From contig PITI01000077.1 of NCBI GenBank assembly GCA_004325065.1, positions 1 to 25,033 on the forward strand: a stretch of DNA of 25,033 nt, in the 5' to 3' direction. The position numbers and the translations under genes were made by a program. Numbering within the stretch: the first letter of the stretch is position 1; every line of letters starts with the position of its first letter. Shown piece by piece: positions 18,576 through 25,033 of the stretch. The DNA comes from Hamiltosporidium magnivora (lineage: Eukaryota; Microsporidia; Dubosqiidae). Below the pieces are notes generated by a model, which ran no database searches, was not told where the DNA came from, and saw only the letters and a list, made by a program, of their open reading frames with translations.

Positions 18576-19231
18576 CATACTATATAAATATTCTAAATTG
18601 TAAATATTTTATTTCGGGCATATTTTTTCGCTAATACTAATTTAATTATTAAAAATTTCATCCGCTTAGAATAAATATGTTTAATAGTTCTGATTCTGTA
18701 TGATTTTTTTATTATATATCGACTTGATGATAATATTCATCGATTATATCTTCGATTCTAAATAATATTTGATTCTCAATCAAAAGCTTCCAAAATCATA
18801 CAAAAGTATTTCGAATACATTTCTAAGTATCATATATTCTAAAAATTTTCTTGTTATAGCTGAAACTCAAAAATTTCCGGATTGATTTACCACATCCTAT
18901 AGAAATATTAATAGATTCATTTGAAGCAGGTTTTGTTTTAAAAATTAATAATTTCACGAAAACGCAACAATTCTTAACTAAGCATACATCTAATTCACTA
19001 GTTTTGTATTGGTTTGAAAAAAAATATTCAGATTAGTTCTTATAAATTATATCTTGATTTAATCATTTATTGGCTTGTTTACTGTAATAATATGAAAGGG
19101 TTTCATACTGCACAAAATCAAATTGTAATTATTTAAAATAGCGGCATTAAACTGTCAGTAAATATGTCAAAGACGTAAACTCCTATTATTAGGTAGGTAT
19201 CAAAACAATAAATTATTTCAAAGAAAAAACG
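18576..19231. other. AT-rich intergenic DNA upstream of the ADCK-like kinase gene
   Basis: No coding remnants seen. Presumed promoter of the kinase gene at its 3' end. Confidence 0.45.
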
Positions 19232-19234
19232 CCC
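19232..19234 (+). promoter_or_regulatory. CCC directly before the kinase ATG
   Basis: The start codon sits in AACGCCCATG, with CCC abutting the ATG in otherwise A-rich leader sequence. CCC-like triplets just upstream of the start codon are a known microsporidian promoter feature. The placement supports 19235 as the true start. Confidence 0.45.
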
Positions 19235-20644
19235 ATGTTTAATATTTTCTCAAAAGTGATGTCTGATTTTCAATATTTTTTAAAACCGAAAAATGAAATT
19301 TTGAAGACAGAAATTATGTTATACACTAATAATCGAATGAAAAAACCTTCAAAAATATATATTCTTCTTAGAACAACTAAAACACTATCTATGATGATTC
19401 CAGTAATTCTATCTTATAAAACGCCATTATTTAAGTATTTCGTTAATATTTTTGTAAAAAATAACGGATATTTACTTATGAAATCAGGACAATGGATTTC
19501 GACACGGCCTGATATTTTCTCAAAGGATTTAATTATGATACTTAGCGAATTACAATATAAAGCACCATTTCATTCATTAAAGTATTCAAAAAGAATAATC
19601 CAAGAAGAAATTAAGAATCCTGAAGAGATTCTTGATTTTTTACAATTCGAACCAATAGGATCTGGTTGTGTAGCACAGGTTTACAAAACAAAATATAAAA
19701 ACAAACCAGTAGCTTTGAAGATATTACATCCAAACATTAAAAATATTTTACGAAACGATTTTTATATGTTAGAATTTGCTTTAAAATTTTTGAAACCTAT
19801 TTTGAAATTAGATTATTCATCTGAATTACGTTTTTTTTACACGGAAATTAAACAACAATTAAATTTGAAAAAAGAACATAGAAATATGGAAATATTAAGA
19901 AATAATTTTTCTAAAAATAGAAATTTAATAATCCCCAAACCTATTTTTAGCACCAAAAATATCTTAGTTGAAGAATATATTGAAGCAAAACCACTTTTTG
20001 ATGTCATAAAAGATAATAAAGTTGGCTGTGAGATTAAATCTTGGTTATTTTCAGCAAGTTTAGATTTCATAGCACAGATGATATTTAAAGACAAATTTAT
20101 ACATAGCGATTTACATCCAGGAAATATATATGTTAAAGATAATAATGGCACTTATCAACTGGTTCTCTTTGATTATGGTCTGTGTAAAAGACTAAACAAA
20201 ACTTCCTATAAAAATCTATTTGATTTATCTTTCGAATTATTAATTTCCAAAAACGGTAAAAAAGCAGCCAGTTTACTTTTGAATAGATTAGAAGTAAATA
20301 AATATTTATCAAAAGATAAAAACGAATTTAAGTCTAAAATAAATATTCTATTGAATGATTTCATTTTTAAACATAAAGTTCGCTCTAAAAACGTTTCATC
20401 TCTAACATTTAATAATTTTGCTTTGAAGTTTTTAGAAAGTATACAAAAGCATAATGTTAGACTTGATCCAACATACTCCAATCTAATTCTTAGTATGGTG
20501 TGTTTTAGTGGAATATTTGCGGGTATGTATGATAAAAAAACATTTGTAAATTCTATTAGAAAAAATATATCTTCTAGACTTATTTTAGAAATATATATAA
20601 AAAAATTGTCAAACAAGTTACGATACTTATCAAGACATTCTTAA
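19235..20644 (+). CDS. ABC1/ADCK/UbiB-family atypical kinase, ADCK2/Cqd1-like
   Basis: A 469-residue complete UbiB-family protein. In mitochondria these ATPase-like kinases act in coenzyme Q synthesis or distribution. The family's own N-terminal signature KxGQ is present as KSGQWISTRPDIF (83-95); the GQW.STRPD form is typical of the ADCK2/Cqd1 subgroup. Next come the nucleotide loop PIGSGCVAQVYKT (140-152; Ala-rich in COQ8, GSGC in ADCK2-like proteins), the ATP-binding Lys162 in VALKILHP, the QQLN...E segment (207-219), the catalytic loop HSDLHPGN (290-297; Asp292, Asn297) and the metal-binding FDYG (312-315; DYG instead of DFG). All key residues are present, so it should be active. A hydrophobic stretch at about 51-73 could bind a membrane. 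No classical targeting peptide is evident; mitosome location is inferred. The start is supported by the CCC next to the ATG. It is a single gene with no operon partners. Confidence 0.92.
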   Translation: MFNIFSKVMSDFQYFLKPKNEILKTEIMLYTNNRMKKPSKIYILLRTTKTLSMMIPVILSYKTPLFKYFVNIFVKNNGYLLMKSGQWISTRPDIFSKDLIMILSELQYKAPFHSLKYSKRIIQEEIKNPEEILDFLQFEPIGSGCVAQVYKTKYKNKPVALKILHPNIKNILRNDFYMLEFALKFLKPILKLDYSSELRFFYTEIKQQLNLKKEHRNMEILRNNFSKNRNLIIPKPIFSTKNILVEEYIEAKPLFDVIKDNKVGCEIKSWLFSASLDFIAQMIFKDKFIHSDLHPGNIYVKDNNGTYQLVLFDYGLCKRLNKTSYKNLFDLSFELLISKNGKKAASLLLNRLEVNKYLSKDKNEFKSKINILLNDFIFKHKVRSKNVSSLTFNNFALKFLESIQKHNVRLDPTYSNLILSMVCFSGIFAGMYDKKTFVNSIRKNISSRLILEIYIKKLSNKLRYLSRHS

Positions 20645-21239
20645 TTGTGTATAAATGTATTTGAACTCAATTTTTTTGTTATATATAGAGCATTTATATT
20701 TGCACATTATTTTTTAATTTTCGTACTTCTTTTGTGTTAATATATATTGAACAATTTTATGGAGAAAAATATTGTCTAAAAAATGTTGGTTCCTTTTAGT
20801 TTTGGTAAAAATCAAACCACAATCAAAAGTTTTAAATTCAAGCTATCTGAATATGAAGTTATTTTATGTTTAGTAAATATTTAAACGTAACTTTGTATTT
20901 TATTCGTGAGAAAACATTTGAAAAATCTACAACGAATATTTAAAGTCAATGAACTAAACTATGAAAAAAAAATAAAAAGATGATATTCTTAGTATTTCTA
21001 AGAACATTTGTTTGACAAAATGCTGAGATATACTTTAAAAAACGACTTTTGAATTGAAATGTCGCTAAATAGAATATATATGTGTATAATACTCTTTTTT
21101 ATATTGCCAATATACTAATTTCTGTAGAATGATTGATTTTAGTATCAAGAGTGATACATTGTTTTTATTTTAAATTTGATTAGATTTTTCAAAGAAAAAA
21201 CTATACAAAGAAAAACAAGTTTAAAAAAATCATTAATAT
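20645..21239. other. AT-rich intergenic DNA downstream of the kinase
   Basis: No AATAAA at the stop codon; TATAAATGTAT follows it within 20 bp. No further coding-like sequence or repeat recognised. Confidence 0.5.
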
Positions 21240-21244
21240 TCCCG

Positions 21245-21640
21245 AACTAATTTATTATTTACAAGTATTTGTTGATTATGAAAAACCTCAAAATATTTAA
21301 TTAAAAAATCATTTGCTATATCAGTAAACTGCTTTGCTTGGATTGAATATTTTTCTGCAAAAGAGCGAACAAGGTGCCTGCTAATCTAATATCCAAGAGG
21401 AAATGAAATTTTTTACGATTCATTTTACGTGGGTTTGCTGAGCTTCTAGGTATACCGTTAATCCGGATTAGCTTCAAGAAAAAAATTTTACCTTCAGAAT
21501 ATATTACGCACCACTTTACAAAGGAAATTACAGATCCATGCTTCAAAAATGTCATAATAATATAATAAAGCATATCCATAGAAAAAAATCGAACACTTTC
21601 TAAAAAATGAAATTTTAATCGGAAGATTATCAAAATCAGA
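21245..21640 (-). pseudogene. Possible decayed protein-coding segment, family unknown
   Basis: Two overlapping minus-strand frames look protein-like. One is an uninterrupted 105-codon ATG frame (21633-21316) containing GKIFFLKLIRINGIPRSSAN. The other, shifted, ends at about 21245 and reads RHLVRSFAEKYSIQAKQF, TDIANDFLIKYFEVFHNQQI, then LVNNKLVREY and a stop, with a series of stops farther upstream (PLGY, stop, ISRHLVR). The second has the more natural residue mix and about 48 open codons at the end, so a decayed gene or transposon ORF with a frameshift is possible. I recognise no family, and chance is not excluded in AT-rich DNA. Confidence 0.3.
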
Positions 21641-22759
21641 ATTCAATTTATATTAAACTCAAAATTCAACAAATATATGGCGTTCGCTAAAAATATGTAT
21701 CAAGAATAACCCGGGATTTGATTATTAATTGCAAGATGCTCGAGCTTTAAGCTACAAGGAGATTTGACAATAGGTATTTTTGACTAATTAGCCAAAAATT
21801 TAAAGTTCTAACTTTGCCTAATGCAATAAAATCTTTAAAATATACATATTATATACATCATAAATATTTTTAAAAAATACATCCAGGAATAAAATCTTAT
21901 CAATAAAATAATAGTCTTGGATCGGTTATGTTTGTAAGCTTTTATATATTCAATAATCCATCATTTTTTACATCTTTCTTAATTTTCAGATAGAATTCTT
22001 GTACTATCAAAAACATCATCGTGAATTATAAACAAAGTTTAAACGGGAAAGACGTGATTAAATTTTTAATATAATTTATATTTTATTAAAAAAATAAAGA
22101 TCTTTCCAACTTGAAATCAGATGCTAAAATATCGAAGTTATTTTCTTAATTAATTCAACAACGTATTTATTGATTATATTAGAAAGAAATAATACATACC
22201 TTGAAATCTATATTTAATCGTATAAACAAAAAAAATGAACTTCAATCTACACGAACTTATGTTTCTTACAATAAAATATGAGAAAAAAACTCACTTAATA
22301 ATTTGTATAAAGTATCCTCGGGATATTAAAAATATCCTGCAAATAAATCTTGTATTATAAAATGAAGCATGTCTCAGAGTAAATATTTTCGTAAAGATTA
22401 GAGAATATTCAGTCATACGTTTAAGAGTGGAAAATCTAGAATGGCTTTGAGTCTATGATGATAAAAGAGATATAAAATGTGTTATAAATTTCAGAGCTTT
22501 TATGTCAGTATAATTCAATTGATCTTATGCAAATATAATGGAATAGTTAGGCTTTGAGAAACAGTCATAATCTGGAAATAATTATTCCTTAATATGGATT
22601 TTAGAGAATTTCTTTTAAATGTATATCACATGGTTCTGAACAAGTAGCATATGTTTTAAAATGATTTCATGTCAGTAATGAAGTTTTAGGTTCTACAAAG
22701 ATAGCTGCTTCAGCACTTGATCAATACCTATGCCAAAGCTTTTTTTCCAAACGGTTTTT
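21641..22759. other. AT-rich intergenic DNA
   Basis: No intact gene. Between about 22360 and 22560 the plus strand has weak coding-like character with many stops, too faint to call. Confidence 0.45.
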
Positions 22760-23292
22760 GAACACATTTAATGAGCTAGTCGTCCGGTTCTAGTTAATGT
22801 ATTTTTTCTGATATGTGATCATATTTTTAAACTAATAGTATGTTTACCCAAGACCTACACTTTCCGAAATTAGTAGACTTCTAGCCTATATACATTTAAA
22901 CGGCCTACACGGGGTTTAATTGGCGTTAAAAAGCCACAAAAACAGGTACAACTTGCTACTTATCACCCCAGACTATTAAAAAGGCATGTGATTATATCAT
23001 CCGTTAAGTCGTCTCCTAGCTAGGGTGAACAACGTTATATTTCTATGCTTTTACATACGGTTACCTAAAATAAAGTCTGCAATCTGTAATTTGCTTACAT
23101 GAAAAAATTAAAAATAGTATTTTGGAAAAAATTTCGCCGTTTTGTAGACCTTCGTCTACAAACTCGAATAGAATAACCGAAAATATAATGTGATTTAATT
23201 CTCACCAAAAATCCAAACAGAAATCTCCGCACCAATTTCATGGACTCATTACCAATATTGGCTTTTTCATTGAGGTATTTTCTCGCCACATT
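22760..23292 (-). repeat. Dispersed repeat family 1, copy D
   Basis: Aligns with copies A and C from AATGAGCTAGTCGTCCGG (about 22769; compare AGGTGAGGCAGTTGCCCGG in C) through ACAGGTACAACTTGCTAC (about 22941), ATGCTTTTACATACGGTTAC (23045), CTGCAATCTGTAATTTGC and CTCACCAAAAATCCAAAC to the terminal GAGGTATTTTCTCGCC. The first 100-200 bp of the longer copies are missing or unrecognisable. A 64-codon minus-strand frame inside it (23289-23095) is part of the decayed element and not a gene. Confidence 0.65.
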
Positions 23293-24607
23293 GTGTTGTA
23301 GAAAAAATTTTTTATTGTATTAATTAAAATGCAAAATTTTTTTTCGTGTATCCAAAATTAGGAATTAAAACTATGATATTAGTAGCGAAACATAAATTCA
23401 AATTTCAAGACTTTTACTAGAGCAAGGAGAAATAAAAGCTCTAAAAGAGGTTTAAAAATATTAAACGAAAAAATGAAAACTTTAAATACTGTTTGATATC
23501 ATAGTTCTTTCTATTCATTGTAAATATTATGACAATGAATCTTACTTCCGAATTAATACTAAGAATATTTAAAAGGAATAGAAAAAAATAGAGAGTTTAA
23601 CGCCCGTTCTATAATTAGAAAACCTTTCCAAAAATTAAAATTCAATGTGATTTGTACAAGCAAATTTAAAATAAAATGATTTTTTAAAAGATGGATAATC
23701 TAGGGCATTATTATGAATAATTCAATAATCCCCCTGATTATCCATAAATATAATATATGTCGATTTATATAATTAATACATCACAAATATTATAATTGTG
23801 GTTTTGAATTAATTAAAACATATATTTTAGTTGTCAATCAGGTAAAGCTTACAAAAATGGTTTCAAAATATTATAAGATGGCTTTATTAATATTAACCTT
23901 TCCATTTAGTTTAGAATATGATAATTCTTTTTTTACTTTGATTCCGCTATATATATGCCTTAATAATTTGATTTCTCTTTCTCTAATGTTATTTAACGAG
24001 CCTTTTTAGTAAAAAAAGGTGAATTATTGGTCTTCATAGCGAGAGTAAACTACAATTCTAAAAATATCTGGAAACAGCAGAATTTCTTCGAGCTATAATA
24101 TTGAATTTTTTTTATTCTCATGTAAAATCTCAATCACAGAGAATTAATAGAGACTTAAAATAAGTGACAATATTAAACGAAATATTGCGGTATTTCTCTT
24201 CTTGAATAAAATTAAATATAAAATTGAATTCTAACGAGAAAAAATATTTGAGAATAGTAAACTTATTTACTAATAGCGAGATAAAAGAATGTAAATTAAT
24301 TGCATTTAAAACTACAGAAACAAGCAGTTTATTCATATAAATACATATTTTTCTAACAATAATCAACTAAAAGCGCATGATAATATTTCTATTCTTATAT
24401 CATAACAAAAATACGTTTTTGTAACAAACAACATTTCCAATCATCGTGAATATTATATGAATCTGTACAAATAATTTTCATTCCTATGAATATATGTTTG
24501 TTCATTCATATCTAATCCCACAATAAAAAATTCAGCTGAAAAATGTTATTTTCCCCTAAAAATCAAGGTTTTTATATTAAATAAAATTAACTAATTAGAT
24601 AATTAAA
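23293..24607. other. AT-rich intergenic DNA, nothing recognised
   Basis: Over 1.3 kb without a coding frame of convincing composition. A 78-codon minus-strand frame (24366-24130) is hydrophobic and low in complexity and shows no motif; I treat it as chance. Confidence 0.5.
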
Positions 24608-24805
24608 TACTTGTTCCATTCCTCTTTTAGCTCTCGGTTTTAAAGAGGAACAAGTGAATAATTTCCAATTGTTTCTATTAATATGTTTTTACTCGGGATT
24701 ATTGACCTATAGATCCAATTAAGTTCATATCCCACCAAATGTCAATAATGATTTTCACACAATCATTGACAACCAGATAATTTTTAAATGATATCCTATT
24801 TTTGC
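24608..24805 (-). repeat. Dispersed repeat family 2, copy c
   Basis: Starts CTTGTTCCATTCCTCTTTTA, then GCTCTCGGTTTTAAAGAGGA; its beginning forms an imperfect hairpin (CTTGTTCC...GGAACAAG, 24610-24654). Farther on, CCCACCAAATGTCAATAATG with TTTTCACACAATCATTGAC (about 24731-24772) matches the end region shared with family 1 copies C and D (CCCACCAAAACTCC ... TTTCACACACTCATAG). The minus strand encodes CSSLKPRAKRGMEQ, similar to the other family 2 tails. Confidence 0.6.
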
Positions 24806-25002
24806 TTCTATTACTTAATTACAATTGAAGCCACCTTTATTTACATTCTTCTCTTTATTTCTAAAATGTTTAACTATAAACCTTTATTTTCACATCCAAG
24901 TATTTATTTCCCGAATTATTTCATTGTTTCATAAATCAAAAATTAAAAACTTGGTTTTAATTCAAGTAAATTCAATAATATATAATAATTTAATAAAAAT
25001 CT
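24806..25002. other. AT-rich intergenic DNA near the right edge
   Basis: Contains TTTACATTCTTCTC at 24838, also found near repeat copies at 7462 and 13453. A 60-codon plus-strand frame (24825) is hydrophobic and unconvincing. Confidence 0.4.
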
Positions 25003-25033
25003 ACTAAGTAGCAGGTTATACCTGTTGGTATGA
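25003..25033 (+). repeat. Dispersed repeat family 1, inverted fragment E, cut by the window edge
   Basis: The complement of the last 31 bases reads TCATACCAACAGGTATAACC followed by TGCTACTTAGT. It differs at about 5 of 31 positions from the family 1 centre in copy A (8193-8223) and also at about 5 from copy C (18208). The opposite orientation to A-D and the abrupt loss of similarity at about 25003 suggest a truncated inverted copy whose remainder lies outside the window. Confidence 0.55.

Noticed and set aside
20206..20616. Minus-strand 136-codon open frame opposite the kinase
   Set aside because: It is antisense to an intact, motif-supported kinase gene and has a low-complexity hydrophobic composition.

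Overview
The window looks like a piece of a microsporidian nuclear genome. It is very AT-rich (roughly three quarters A+T by eye), its genes are single uninterrupted reading frames with shortened, fast-evolving versions of general eukaryotic proteins, and most of the DNA between genes is decayed mobile-element sequence. Three genes carry an AATAAA at or overlapping the stop codon, and CCC/GGG triplets lie near several start codons; both are common in microsporidia. About five genes in 25 kb is sparse for the group, so a microsporidian with an expanded, repeat-rich genome (of the Hamiltosporidium or Edhazardia kind) is more likely than a compact Encephalitozoon-like one. The species assignment is inference.

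Genes. (1) 714-2003, minus: DNA polymerase alpha-primase subunit B. (2) 5117-7282, plus: a leucine-rich protein of unknown function with LRR-like repeats in its C-terminal half. (3) 10013-13393, plus: a shortened homologue of the U3 snoRNP protein UTP10/HEATR1, recognised from its N-terminal and C-terminal signatures. (4) 14622-15059, plus: a small secreted acidic Gly/Ala/Glu-rich protein with two cysteines. (5) 19235-20644, plus: an ABC1/ADCK/UbiB-family kinase most like the ADCK2/Cqd1 subgroup. They are separately transcribed housekeeping (replication, ribosome biogenesis, mitochondrial-type kinase) and lineage-specific genes, and nothing suggests that they act together.

Mobile-element debris fills much of the rest. 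The C-terminal end of a LINE-type reverse-transcriptase ORF lies at 2565-2930 (minus). Two copies of a different non-LTR retrotransposon with a C-terminal restriction-like endonuclease (RPD...E...K/Y signature, R2/R4-like) lie at about 3738-4560 (plus) and 9115-9820 (minus), both broken by stops and frameshifts. More coding-like debris lies at 8600-9030. A dispersed repeat of about 0.55-0.7 kb occurs four times in the same orientation (7879, 13540, 17899, 22760), and a fragment of a fifth copy, inverted, starts at the right edge. A second repeat (2551, 16060, 24608) matches the LINE C-terminal tail, and two of its copies share one terminus with the first repeat. An 80-bp tandem repeat lies just beyond the polymerase gene, and a GC-rich island with an A-rich tail lies at 2258-2405.

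I found no tRNA, rRNA or CRISPR. The remaining intergenic stretches are AT-rich with no structure I can name.
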